This document shows, piece by piece, positions 37,404-45,851 of a stretch of DNA of 64,000 bases. Made by a program: the position numbers and the translations under genes. The stretch comes from Rickettsiaceae bacterium (GTDB taxonomy: Bacteria; Pseudomonadota; Alphaproteobacteria; Rickettsiales; UBA1997): positions 1 to 64,000 of the forward strand of contig JAJTCH010000004.1 of assembly GCA_021323225.1 (NCBI GenBank), read 5' to 3'. Position 1 is the stretch's first letter. The number at the start of each line of letters is the position of its first letter. Under the pieces are notes generated by a model. It saw only the letters and a list, made by a program, of their open reading frames with translations, was not told the origin of the DNA and made no database searches.

Positions 37404-38189
37404 ATGAAAAACAAAATCTTAATCATTGCCGGCTCAGATTCTATCGGTGGAGCCGGCCTTCAAGCTGACATCAAAACCGCCACTTCCCTCAAAACCTACG
37501 CTGCAACTGCTATCACTTGCCTTACCGCTCAAGATAGTGCAAAAGTTTATGATATTTTTTATCCGCCGGTTGATTTTCTTGTGGGCCAGATCAATGCCGT
37601 TTTGGATGACATAAAAATTGACGCGATAAAAATCGGCATGTTGGGCAATTTAGAAATCACCAAAAAAACTGCTGAGATTTTAAAACAAAAAGCAAAAAAA
37701 ATTCCGATTATCACCGACCCGGTTATGGTATCAACCGGCGGAGATAGGCTTTTAACCGATGATTCCATTAAGGTTTTAAAAACAGATTTGATATCAAACT
37801 CATTTCTAACTACTCCGAACATTTTTGAAGCAGAAATTTTGGCTGATGAAAAAATAAAAGAGCTAAAAGATATGAAAATTGCGGCAAAAAAAATTCAAAA
37901 ATTAGGAACAAAAAATGTTCTGATCAAAGGTGGACATTTGGATCTGGGAGATAAAATCTTCAATTATTTATTGCAGGAAAATGGTGAAGAAAAAATCATC
38001 AGTAATAAAAAATTATCCTTCAAAGATGTTCATGGTACCGGCTGCACTTTAGCAACCGCAATTTCCTGTTTTATTGCACAAGGTTTGAATATTGAGGATG
38101 CAACCAGAAAGGCTAATTCATTTGTCTATAAGGCAATCAAAAACAGCCAGAAAATCGGCAAAGGCAGCAGGATTTTAAAACACTACTAA
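37404..38189 (+). CDS. thiD: Hydroxymethylpyrimidine/phosphomethylpyrimidine kinase
   Basis: I placed the start at the ATG at 37404 (MKNKILIIAGSDS); the frame continues upstream only because the palindromic element happens to be open. The ~261-residue ribokinase-family enzyme phosphorylates the pyrimidine half of thiamine twice. It has IIAGSDSIGGAGLQADIKT, the central DPVMVSTGG and the anion-hole motif DVHGTGCTLATAIS. It can work in salvage as well as synthesis; no other thiamine gene is in the window. Its last four bases overlap the convergent metZ. Confidence 0.95.
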   Translation: MKNKILIIAGSDSIGGAGLQADIKTATSLKTYAATAITCLTAQDSAKVYDIFYPPVDFLVGQINAVLDDIKIDAIKIGMLGNLEITKKTAEILKQKAKKIPIITDPVMVSTGGDRLLTDDSIKVLKTDLISNSFLTTPNIFEAEILADEKIKELKDMKIAAKKIQKLGTKNVLIKGGHLDLGDKIFNYLLQENGEEKIISNKKLSFKDVHGTGCTLATAISCFIAQGLNIEDATRKANSFVYKAIKNSQKIGKGSRILKHY

Positions 38190-39385
38190 GCCAAGGCCTG
38201 GCTTAGATCAGCGATCAAATCATCAACATTCTCCAATCCAACAGAAAGTCTGCACATTAATTCAGTTATGCCAGCTTCAACTCTTTGTTCCGGCGTTAGG
38301 TTGGAATGGGTGGTAGTGGCGGGATGGGTGATCAGGCTTTTGGCATCACCAAGATTGTTGGAGATATCGATGAATTTTAAATTATTCATAAATTTGAATA
38401 CTGATTTTTTATCTCCGCTCACTTCAAACGCAATCATTGCACCACCATTTTTCATTTGTTTTTTGGCTATTTCATATTGCGGATGCGACTTTAGGCCTGG
38501 ATAAATAACTCTTTTAATTTTTTTGTGCGATTCTAAAAACTCAGCAATTTTCTGCGCGTTTTCACAATGTCTTTCAATTCTAAGCGGGAAAGTTTCTAAA
38601 GCTTTTAAGATAATCCAAGCATTAAACGGACTGAGTGCTGGACCGGTGTGACGATGGAAAGGCAATAGCACTTCTTTAATGAATTCTTCACTTCCTAAAA
38701 CGCATCCACCCAGAGTTCTTCCATGTCCATCCATATGTTTGGTTGTGGAATAAACCACAATATCCGCACCAAGCTCCAGAGGTTTTTGAATTAGCGCCGA
38801 AGAGAAAATATTATCGACAATCAATTTGGCATTGTGCTTTTTGCATAGATCTGCAACAGCTTTGATATCAACCAGGTCAAGAATTGGGTTTGATGGAGAT
38901 TCAATAAAAACTACTTTGGTATTTGGCTTGAAAGCCTTTTTCCATTCTTCCAAATTGGTACCGTCAACTAAAGTTACATCAATTCCGTAATTAGGAAGAA
39001 TCTGGGTAGCAATGTAAAAGCAGGAGCCAAACAAAGCGCGAGACGCAATGAAATGATCACCAGTTTTAACTTGGCACATGATGGAGGCAAAAACTGCCGC
39101 CATGCCACTGGCCATCACGCAAGCCGCTGGAGCATCTTCTATTAAACATAATCTATCTTCCAACATTTTTAAGGTTGGATTTAAATAACGGGAATAAACA
39201 AAGCCAGGCTCTTCACCATTAAAACGGCTTTCAGCTACTTCAGCAGAGTTATAAGCAAAGCCGGAATTCATGAAAATCGCTTCAGCAGTTTCGCCAAAAT
39301 TGGAGCGTAGCACGCCTCCCCTAACAACTTTAGTTTCTATAGCGGTTTTGGAAAAATCGATTTCCTTGTTTTTGTAGTTAGACAT
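38186..39385 (-). CDS. metZ: O-succinylhomoserine sulfhydrylase-like Cys/Met metabolism enzyme
   Basis: The 399-residue PLP enzyme belongs to the Cys/Met metabolism family and looks most like MetZ, which makes homocysteine directly from O-succinylhomoserine and sulfide. The PLP lysine is in STTKHMDGHGRTLGG, and PSNPILDLVD lies before it. The C-terminal text DAKSLITHPATTTHS is a family signature. A cystathionine-type activity cannot be fully excluded. It is the last of a minus-strand run that includes metW, and hom in this window supplies homoserine. Confidence 0.9.
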   Translation of the reverse strand: MSNYKNKEIDFSKTAIETKVVRGGVLRSNFGETAEAIFMNSGFAYNSAEVAESRFNGEEPGFVYSRYLNPTLKMLEDRLCLIEDAPAACVMASGMAAVFASIMCQVKTGDHFIASRALFGSCFYIATQILPNYGIDVTLVDGTNLEEWKKAFKPNTKVVFIESPSNPILDLVDIKAVADLCKKHNAKLIVDNIFSSALIQKPLELGADIVVYSTTKHMDGHGRTLGGCVLGSEEFIKEVLLPFHRHTGPALSPFNAWIILKALETFPLRIERHCENAQKIAEFLESHKKIKRVIYPGLKSHPQYEIAKKQMKNGGAMIAFEVSGDKKSVFKFMNNLKFIDISNNLGDAKSLITHPATTTHSNLTPEQRVEAGITELMCRLSVGLENVDDLIADLSQALA

Positions 39386-39416
39386 AAATTTAGAAATAAT
39401 AATTACTTAAAATTCG

Positions 39417-40100
39417 TTAGTCTCTGGATAGGCCAAGATCTTCCAGCATATCTTCAGTATCATCTTTTAGATATTCCAACTTCACATTGCCGGTTCCTTC
39501 ATTTTTAAAGCCAAGTTCAATTGCCGCTCTTTCTGAAACATCGACAATTCTCTTTTTAGAAAATGGGCCGCGGTCATTAACTCTCACTTTCACCGATCTG
39601 CCATTTTTTAAATTGGTAATTCTAACCATCGATGGTAGCGGCAAAGTTGGGTGCGCCGCCGTCATATCGCCTTTGTGATAAATTTCTCCGTTAGCTGTTG
39701 GCTTGCCGTGAAAATCATCACCATACCAGGAAGCAATTCCAACCTCTTCTAAATGGTCATATTCTCGCGGTTGGTAGGTAACTCCGGCAATTTTATATGG
39801 ATTGCCAACCTTGTATTTGCCGATATAGCTATCTTCATCCAGATTTGGGTTTTCATATCTTTCCAATTCTTCCGACTCTCTAGCTTCTTGTATATATGAT
39901 TCTTTGCTGACAAGAATATATTTTTTTTCACCCTTTCCATTGCCAATCCACGCACTTTCAGTTGGAGGGGCTTTTTTACTTGAAGAGGATTTTTGATAAT
40001 CTTGCGCTAAGTGAGAAAATTTATTAGCACTTTTTTTATACTGATGCGTGTTGTTGCAAGATATAAAAAGCAATAAAAACAGTAAATATGGCCTATTCAT
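39417..40100 (-). CDS. rlpA: RlpA-family septal lytic transglycosylase lipoprotein
   Basis: I chose the ATG at 40100 (MNRPYLLFLLLFISC), which makes a lipoprotein signal with the Cys at residue 15. The ~227-residue protein has the double-psi beta-barrel of RlpA: GIASWYGDDFHGKPTANGE, the active-site Asp region VRVNDRGPFSKKRIVDVS, and AAIELGF. RlpA cleaves glycan strands without stem peptides and acts at the septum in Pseudomonas. It lacks the SPOR domain that usually follows; the region before the barrel is polar instead. Confidence 0.92.
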   Translation of the reverse strand: MNRPYLLFLLLFISCNNTHQYKKSANKFSHLAQDYQKSSSSKKAPPTESAWIGNGKGEKKYILVSKESYIQEARESEELERYENPNLDEDSYIGKYKVGNPYKIAGVTYQPREYDHLEEVGIASWYGDDFHGKPTANGEIYHKGDMTAAHPTLPLPSMVRITNLKNGRSVKVRVNDRGPFSKKRIVDVSERAAIELGFKNEGTGNVKLEYLKDDTEDMLEDLGLSRD

Positions 40101-40113
40101 TAACTTCCGAAAT

Positions 40114-40866
40114 TTATTGATAAGAATTTTGGCTATTGGCAAAAGCTGGCCTATTGCCGGAGCTAATGAGCAAATCAGATTTTTTATCCGTGATTATTTG
40201 GTGCTGGGTAGCAAGATTAATTTCGTTTTTAGATATCAAAAACAGTCCATATTCAGCAAAAAAATTGGCGGTAATTTCAGAGCCCATAAATCTACCTAGC
40301 TTGCGGTCATTGGTTAAATAGATAGATTTTTTGATTGTAAATTTCATCTTGGCACATAATTCCCTAAAATCCCTGATTGAGCAAAAATGGATATTTGGAG
40401 TATCGTACCAACGATAAGGTATAGTCTCACTTACCGGCATTTTACCTTTTGCAAATAGGTAAAATCGATTTTTATAATGGGCAAAATTGGGAAAAGAAAT
40501 AATGGCAAATTTGGCAATCCTTAACATCTGAACAACTATCTCTTGCGGATTTTTAGTGGCCTGCAAAGTTTGGCTTAAGATTGCATAATCAAAACTATCA
40601 TCTGGATAATAGGCCAGGTCATTATCGGCATTGCCCTGCATAACGGAAATGCCTTTGCTTAAGGCTTTACTGACATCTGACTGCAAAATTTCCAGACCTC
40701 TGCCGTCAACATTTTTATTGGTTTTTAGATATTGCAATAATTCACCACTGCCGCATCCGATATCCAAAACTTTGGAATTTTCTTCTATTAGATCGGCAAT
40801 GATTTTTAAATCGAAACGGATATTGGTTCTCTTAATCGCGCTGCCGATTAGCTGCTGATCTTGCAT
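40114..40866 (-). CDS. metW: Methionine biosynthesis protein MetW
   Basis: The 250-residue protein is a class I SAM methyltransferase-fold protein of the MetW family: VLDIGCGSGELLQYL for SAM binding, GRGLEI, the family text DYAILSQTLQATKNP, and WYDTPNIHFCSIRDF. MetW usually pairs with metX (homoserine acyltransferase) and supports methionine synthesis. Here metX is absent, but metZ lies two genes downstream. The last ~40 residues extend past the usual MetW end and are polar. It lies 12 bases from rne and 13 from rlpA. Confidence 0.92.
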   Translation of the reverse strand: MQDQQLIGSAIKRTNIRFDLKIIADLIEENSKVLDIGCGSGELLQYLKTNKNVDGRGLEILQSDVSKALSKGISVMQGNADNDLAYYPDDSFDYAILSQTLQATKNPQEIVVQMLRIAKFAIISFPNFAHYKNRFYLFAKGKMPVSETIPYRWYDTPNIHFCSIRDFRELCAKMKFTIKKSIYLTNDRKLGRFMGSEITANFFAEYGLFLISKNEINLATQHQIITDKKSDLLISSGNRPAFANSQNSYQ

Positions 40867-40878
40867 ATCTCAAGATGG

Positions 40879-42846
40879 TTATTTGCCCTTGAACAAACCG
40901 AACAAACCGCCAAAAAGAGAATTATTCTTCTTTTTGTCGTCGAATTTGTTTTTATTATGCTTGCCTTGGAAATTACCTCTATCACGATTTCTGTGACGGT
41001 CTCTGCGGTTTCTTCTACCGCCTTGCCTGTTGTGATCAGTATGTGGCTGATTATCTCTTCTAACTTCCTCAGTTTCTGCCTCATCAGCAAAATCATCAAG
41101 TAAGTTTCTCTCAATGCCAAGTTTGTTAACTTTGCCGGTAGAAACTTCCATCTCTAACTCGCGTTTTTCTTCATCAGACAAACCTTTTTTCTTTTTAATG
41201 GAAAAACCGTTAATGCCGGCATTTTCGTCATTATGCAAGAAGATGTGAATATTGTAGTTTTTCTCAGTGGCGTTGATTTCACTCCTTTTGTAATTAAGGA
41301 TGTAGGACATAACCTTACTTGAAGTGTGAACATGAATTGCCCCCGCCTGCCTATCAGCACAAGCGTGACGAATTGCCCGCAAGATGCTTACGGCAACAAT
41401 TTCAACCGAACGCACATGGCCAGTTCCGTTGCAATGTTCGCAAGGATCGGTGATGGTTTCAAAAAAGCTGGCGCCAAGACGCTGCCTGGACATTTCCATC
41501 AAGCCGAAAATGCTGATTCTGCCAAGTTGAATGCGAGCGCGGTCGTTATGCAAAGCATCACGCAAGGCTCTTTCAACATTTCTTCTATGTTTTTGGTCAT
41601 ACATATCGATGAAATCAATGACAACCAAGCCAGCCAAGTCTCTTAATTTTAATTGTCTAGCAACCTCTCTAACCGCTTCCATGTTGGTACTATAGGCAGT
41701 TTCTTCAACGCCACTTTCACGGTTGGCGCGGCCGGAATTGACGTCAATTGCCACCAAAGCTTCGGTATGGTCGATAACGATTGAACCGCCGGATGGAAGG
41801 GAAATTTGCTTTTCATAAAGCAGACTGATTTGTTGCTCAACTTTATATTTGTTGAAAATCGGCACTCTTTCATCATGCAATTTAACATTGGCAACTCTGT
41901 CCGGCATGGTCAATTTGACGAAGCTTATAACTGCGTCAAACGCTTCTTTACCTTCAACCACAACCTCATTTACCGTGTCGTTATAGACATCTCTGATGCA
42001 TTTTTTGATAACATCATCTTCAGCATGGATAAAGGTTGGAGCACTAGAGCTTAAAGCTGCTTCTCTGATGCTGTTCCAAACTCTGGCTAGATAATCATAG
42101 TCTCTTTTGATATCTTCCGGTTTTTTGCCAACACCAGCAGTCCTGATAATAACTGATTTTTCAGCCGGAACATTGATTTCATCCAAAATGGCGCGAAGAA
42201 TTTTGCGGTCACGGAAATTATCAACTTTTTTAGAAACACCACCTTTATTGGCAGTATTAGCCATCAAAACGCAATATTTGCCGGCAAGAGAAATATAGGT
42301 GGTCATTGATGCACCTTTATTACCCCTCTCCTCTTTTAGCACCTGAACCAAAATTACCTGGCCCGGCTTGATAACATCTTGGATATTATATCTTTTGTAG
42401 AAATTAACCGCGTTGGAAGCACCAAGATCAGTTTCATCTTCAACCGCAAAAGAGCCGGATGTCATCTCCACTTGTGGTTCATCATTATTTGCGGCAGAAG
42501 AGCTGCTATAAGAAGTTGGAATATTTTCTTCAGTCTCTTCCTCTTTAGCTTTGGCAAGATTTTCTCTGGTAAGATCTTTGATTTTTTGCTTTTCAGCTTC
42601 AGAGAGTTGGTAATAGTCGGGATGGATATCAGAAAATGGCAGGAAGCCGTGACGATCAGAACCATATTCAACAAAAGCGGCCTGTAATGATGGCTCAACT
42701 CTGGTAACTCTGGCTAGATAGATATTGCCCTTGATTTGCTTGATGGCAAGGGCTTCTCGGTCAAAATCTTGAAGAATGCCGTTTTCAAGAACGGCAACGC
42801 GTGTTTCCTCTTTGTGGGCAGCGTCAATTAGAATGGTTTTGTACAT
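40879..42846 (-). CDS. rne: Ribonuclease E/G
   Basis: The 655-residue endoribonuclease starts at ATG 42846 with MYKTILIDAAHKEETRVAV. The S1 RNA-binding domain contains a long Ser/Glu-rich loop (about residues 95-150). Catalytic aspartates sit in LVAIDVNSG and VVIDFIDMYD, and the zinc-link is CEHCNGTGH. The C-terminal tail is short, basic (RRNRRDRHRNRDRG) and ends SLFGGLFGLFKGK, so it lacks the long scaffold of E. coli RNase E. It starts a minus-strand run through metZ. The 450-base gap upstream may hold an autoregulatory leader, as rne has in E. coli. Confidence 0.95.
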   Translation of the reverse strand: MYKTILIDAAHKEETRVAVLENGILQDFDREALAIKQIKGNIYLARVTRVEPSLQAAFVEYGSDRHGFLPFSDIHPDYYQLSEAEKQKIKDLTRENLAKAKEEETEENIPTSYSSSSAANNDEPQVEMTSGSFAVEDETDLGASNAVNFYKRYNIQDVIKPGQVILVQVLKEERGNKGASMTTYISLAGKYCVLMANTANKGGVSKKVDNFRDRKILRAILDEINVPAEKSVIIRTAGVGKKPEDIKRDYDYLARVWNSIREAALSSSAPTFIHAEDDVIKKCIRDVYNDTVNEVVVEGKEAFDAVISFVKLTMPDRVANVKLHDERVPIFNKYKVEQQISLLYEKQISLPSGGSIVIDHTEALVAIDVNSGRANRESGVEETAYSTNMEAVREVARQLKLRDLAGLVVIDFIDMYDQKHRRNVERALRDALHNDRARIQLGRISIFGLMEMSRQRLGASFFETITDPCEHCNGTGHVRSVEIVAVSILRAIRHACADRQAGAIHVHTSSKVMSYILNYKRSEINATEKNYNIHIFLHNDENAGINGFSIKKKKGLSDEEKRELEMEVSTGKVNKLGIERNLLDDFADEAETEEVRRDNQPHTDHNRQGGRRNRRDRHRNRDRGNFQGKHNKNKFDDKKKNNSLFGGLFGLFKGK

Positions 42847-43296
42847 ATCCTTATTAAATAAAAGTTAATAAGGACAATTTAAATTATTATCAGTTTATAC
42901 AGAAAACAGCAGGGGAAGGCTCTGTGAAATTAGTTTGAGACCTATTCCATTGGATGCAAAAGCTTTTACTAAATATATATATGGCAATTGCTAATGAATT
43001 TTCGCTGTATAATTTTATTTTCTTTATGAACAGGCACGCCAAAAGCAATGTCAGCTTGATTACCGTCAATAAGCTTTGCCGTGACATCTGGTTCATAATT
43101 ATTAAATTGTCCTTGTGAATTTGATAAGCCTGTTAAAGGCTAGTCAGCTTTGAAAAGTTAATGCGTCTAAGAGCATTTAAAAACTTAGCGACGCATCATA
43201 GCCGGTAAATATAATTTTCATAGTAATTTTTACAGCCTTTAATTCAAAGGCTGTAAAGGGTAATTTGTATCTTAAATCAGGGAAGCTCTGTATTGA
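42847..43296. other. 450-base gap upstream of rne with two hairpins
   Basis: No convincing gene lies here; one 68-codon minus-strand frame (42890-43096) lacks similarity that I recognise. Two palindromes are present: ATGCGTCTAAG with CTTAGCGACGCAT (43161-43196) and TTTACAGCCTTT with AAAGGCTGTAAA (43229-43257, perfect 12 bp, five-base loop). AAGGACAATTTAA at 42870 is repeated inverted at 43102. The hairpins could belong to an rne leader or to the end of the cutA transcript; neither has a T run. Confidence 0.5.
43229..43257 (-). terminator. Perfect 12-bp hairpin downstream of cutA
   Basis: TTTACAGCCTTT, AATTC, AAAGGCTGTAAA. It lies 40 bases past the cutA stop on the minus strand, the right place for a terminator, but the U tract is missing, so it may be an mRNA-end stabiliser or a rne leader structure instead. 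Confidence 0.4.
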
Positions 43297-43611
43297 TTAA
43301 ATTAAACAGGATTCTACCCAATCAAGATAAGCTTTAGAAATTTTTGAAACCGGAACTGCAATAATTTGCGGAATTTTATATGAATGATTTTGGATAATTA
43401 TTTTTTCAATTTTCTTATAAAAACTGGTTTTGGTTTTTAATGACAGCAAAAACTCTTTTTCACCCACCATCTTTCCTTCCCAGGAGTAAAGGCTTTCTAT
43501 GATTGAAATTTGTGCACAGGCAACTAACCTGCCCTGCAGCAAAATTTTGGCAAGTTTCTTTGCCTCATTTTTGTTTTTAAATGTGGTTTTGATTAGACAA
43601 TATTGATTCAT
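43297..43611 (-). CDS. cutA: Divalent-cation tolerance protein CutA
   Basis: The 104-residue protein has normal CutA length: MNQYCLIKTTFKNKNEAKKLA at the start, LVACAQISIIESLYSWEGK in the middle (the conserved ACxxI and Y-W-x-G-K), and IIAVPVSKISKAYLDWV at the end. CutA forms stable trimers and has been linked to copper tolerance, although its molecular function is unsettled. It starts four bases from the divergent GDPD gene. Confidence 0.95.
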   Translation of the reverse strand: MNQYCLIKTTFKNKNEAKKLAKILLQGRLVACAQISIIESLYSWEGKMVGEKEFLLSLKTKTSFYKKIEKIIIQNHSYKIPQIIAVPVSKISKAYLDWVESCLI

Positions 43612-43615
43612 ATAG

Positions 43616-44278
43616 ATGATTAAAAATTTTGCCCATCGCGGCTTGGCTACAAAACAGATTAAACAAAATAGTCTGGAAGCCTTTAAAAACGCTTATAAAA
43701 ATAATTTCAGGGCAATTGAGGTTGATATTTGGTATTTGCAAAATCAATTGATTTTAAAACATGACCGGCCAAAAAAAGCTGATGATTTAGCAAATTTGCA
43801 GGAGCTTTTTTCAGAATTTAAAAACAAGGTGGAATATTGGCTGGATTTTAAAAATCTTCATCAAAAAAATTGCGATTTAGCGATTAAAGAAGCTAAAAAA
43901 ACCGCCGACAATTTTAAAATCAAACCTGATCAAATCTATTTTGCACCCTTCATTACCGATTTAAAAAAGGCTAAAATAATTCACCAAAAAATCAGGAAAT
44001 ATTTTGGCAAAAAAGCACAAATAATTTTTGTTGTTGAAAAGCTAAATCCGAAAGACCGCCTAAAATTATATGCAAAATTGAAGGAAGAAAATATCTATGG
44101 CCTGTCAATTCAATATAAAAATATTGATGCGGGATTTAAAAAAATTTTCCATGACATAAAAATTTTTGCCTGGACGGTTAATGATCAAAAAACTGCTGAT
44201 TCCCTAGCTAAAGCGGGCATTGAAAATATTGCTACCGATAATTTGATTCCTACAAATGAAACCGGAAAAAGAAAATAG
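43616..44278 (+). CDS. Glycerophosphodiester phosphodiesterase family protein
   Basis: The 220-residue protein has a GDPD TIM-barrel pattern: FAHRG with the catalytic His, IEVDIW with Glu and Asp, and LKHDR with the second His. The C-terminal strand IFAWTVNDQKTADSLAKAGI holds the conserved W-T-V-N, and IENIATDNL is the closing motif. Family members hydrolyse glycerophosphodiesters from phospholipid turnover. It is shorter than GlpQ and has no signal peptide, so it is likely cytoplasmic. The end overlaps radC by 23 bases. Confidence 0.88.
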   Translation: MIKNFAHRGLATKQIKQNSLEAFKNAYKNNFRAIEVDIWYLQNQLILKHDRPKKADDLANLQELFSEFKNKVEYWLDFKNLHQKNCDLAIKEAKKTADNFKIKPDQIYFAPFITDLKKAKIIHQKIRKYFGKKAQIIFVVEKLNPKDRLKLYAKLKEENIYGLSIQYKNIDAGFKKIFHDIKIFAWTVNDQKTADSLAKAGIENIATDNLIPTNETGKRK

Positions 44279-44948
44279 CCCGCATTATCTGGGCCATCGC
44301 AAAAGGGTAAAATCAAAATTCCTCAAAAATTCTGGCAATTTTGCCGATTACGAATTGCTGGAATTATTATTGTTCTCTGGACATGCCAGAAAGGATGTTA
44401 AGCCACTTGCAAAAAAATTACTGGCTGAATTCGGATCAATCGAAAATCTCTTAAATGCTGATGCACAAAATCTAAAAAGCTTTAAAGAAGTAAATGAGAA
44501 TGTCTTGGTTTCTTTCAAACTGGTTAAAGAAATTATCACTAGAACGGCTAAGCAAAAAATCAGCAATCAACCAATAATCAGTAACTGGAAAGGGCTTAGC
44601 GATTATTGCCAAATCACCATGGCAAATTTAAAAGAAGAGCAATTTCGGGTTTTATTTTTGGATAAAAAGCATCATTTAATTGCCGATGAGCTGGAAAAAA
44701 ATGGCAATATTGAAGAAGTGGAAATTGACCTGCGCGATATTGTTAAAAAATCCCTGAACTTTTCAGCCAAGTCAGTAATTTTGCTTCACAACCATCCAGG
44801 CGGAGATGTGAATCCATCCAAGGCCGATATAGCAAACACAAATAAAATCTTGCTGGCTTTAAAAACAATTGGAGTGGAGGTCTATGACCATCTGATCATC
44901 GGAAAAAATGGCACCATATTTAGCTTTAAAAGTGAGGGTTTGCTGTAA
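44256..44948 (+). CDS. radC: RadC-family JAB-domain protein
   Basis: The 230-residue protein has an N-terminal helix-hairpin-helix part (DYELLELLLFSGHARKDVKPLAKKLL) and a C-terminal JAMM metalloprotease-like domain. The metal motif is HNHPGGDVNPSKADIANT (H-x-H-x7-D). The last strand, DHLIIGKNGTIFSFKSEGLL, is also typical. Despite the name, a DNA-repair role for RadC is doubtful; its biochemical activity is not settled. Translation may be coupled to the GDPD gene. Confidence 0.93.
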   Translation: MKPEKENSPHYLGHRKRVKSKFLKNSGNFADYELLELLLFSGHARKDVKPLAKKLLAEFGSIENLLNADAQNLKSFKEVNENVLVSFKLVKEIITRTAKQKISNQPIISNWKGLSDYCQITMANLKEEQFRVLFLDKKHHLIADELEKNGNIEEVEIDLRDIVKKSLNFSAKSVILLHNHPGGDVNPSKADIANTNKILLALKTIGVEVYDHLIIGKNGTIFSFKSEGLL

Positions 44949-44950
44949 AA

Positions 44951-45649
44951 CTATAACCCAGAATTAAAACCATCTCCTCCAAATTTTATCTCCTGGATTC
45001 TATCTGCTGATATAAAATGAACAGCGGAAAGTTTGCCATGTTTAACGAAAATTCCTTTTTCAAAACTCCTTAAAATGGTCGCACTAACCACCTTATTATT
45101 TTGCAGCAAAATCTGCGATCTATTGCCTATATATGAGAAATCGCTGGCAATTCTGGCATCAACCAAACCAATGACCAGCGAGATTGGCAAAAGGCTAATG
45201 AGAAAAATGGTTATCAAGATTTGTGGAGATGTATTAAGAAAAAAGTAATAGACGACAGCAATTAGGCAAAGCAGGGAAAATATGTAAAAGGCAATTTCTG
45301 ACAGTAAGGAAAGCGATTGGTTTGAAGAATTAATAAATACCGCAAAATAGAGGAAGTTGCTGATCAGAACCAGAACCGACATAATCATCAAAAAACTCGC
45401 ACTTGGAAGCTCACCTTTAAGAATTGGATTAAGCAGAATCGGCTTAAAAACCAACAATAAAACAGTCATCGGGACGATCATCATGAAACCGGTTTTGATA
45501 ATATCAAAAATCGTGGTGGGAACATAAAAGAAATACCAGATGGAATCACCCAAAGTACCAAAATAGCCAATATTATAAAAAGATGCGCAAACAAAAAACA
45601 TTACCACCAAAAGGAGCATGTAGGAATAATCGAACAATTTTTCTGGCAT
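44951..45649 (-). CDS. Hypothetical polytopic membrane protein
   Basis: I do not recognise this 232-residue protein. It has about five hydrophobic segments (roughly residues 9-28, 45-70, 83-105, 115-137 and 143-165), then a soluble C-terminal tail with RSQILLQNNKVVSATILRSF and a beta-like end. It converges with radC, leaving two bases between their stops. The upstream 202 bases contain hairpins that might belong to this gene or to hisS. Confidence 0.65.
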   Translation of the reverse strand: MPEKLFDYSYMLLLVVMFFVCASFYNIGYFGTLGDSIWYFFYVPTTIFDIIKTGFMMIVPMTVLLLVFKPILLNPILKGELPSASFLMIMSVLVLISNFLYFAVFINSSNQSLSLLSEIAFYIFSLLCLIAVVYYFFLNTSPQILITIFLISLLPISLVIGLVDARIASDFSYIGNRSQILLQNNKVVSATILRSFEKGIFVKHGKLSAVHFISADRIQEIKFGGDGFNSGL

Positions 45650-45729
45650 ATGAATATTAATTAACGATATAAGATTCCCAATAAACGGGTGGCGGAACTT
45701 GCCATTAAAATAAAATGAACTGAAAGCAG

Positions 45730-45806
45730 TTGGGCAGAACGCCCAATAGAAAATAAGAAAACATAGACAAAAAACTCTTAGCGGCTAAATTTAGGGGCCG
45801 TTTTTA
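45730..45806 (+). promoter_or_regulatory. Possible leader or small RNA with terminator-like hairpin before hisS
   Basis: TTGGGC-AGAAC-GCCCAA (45730-45746) forms a perfect 6-bp hairpin. About 35 bases later CGGC...GCCG (45782-45800) is followed by five Ts, like an intrinsic terminator, 45 bases before hisS. The pair could be an attenuator for hisS or the end of a small RNA starting near 45650. Confidence 0.3.
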
Positions 45807-45851
45807 TAAGAGCAACAGAATTTTAACTCCCACCAAATCAACAACATTTTT

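Noticed and set aside
42890-43096. 68-codon minus-strand frame upstream of rne
   Set aside because: It has one hydrophobic stretch but no recognisable family, and it lies in a region better explained as a leader; kept only as part of the gap description.
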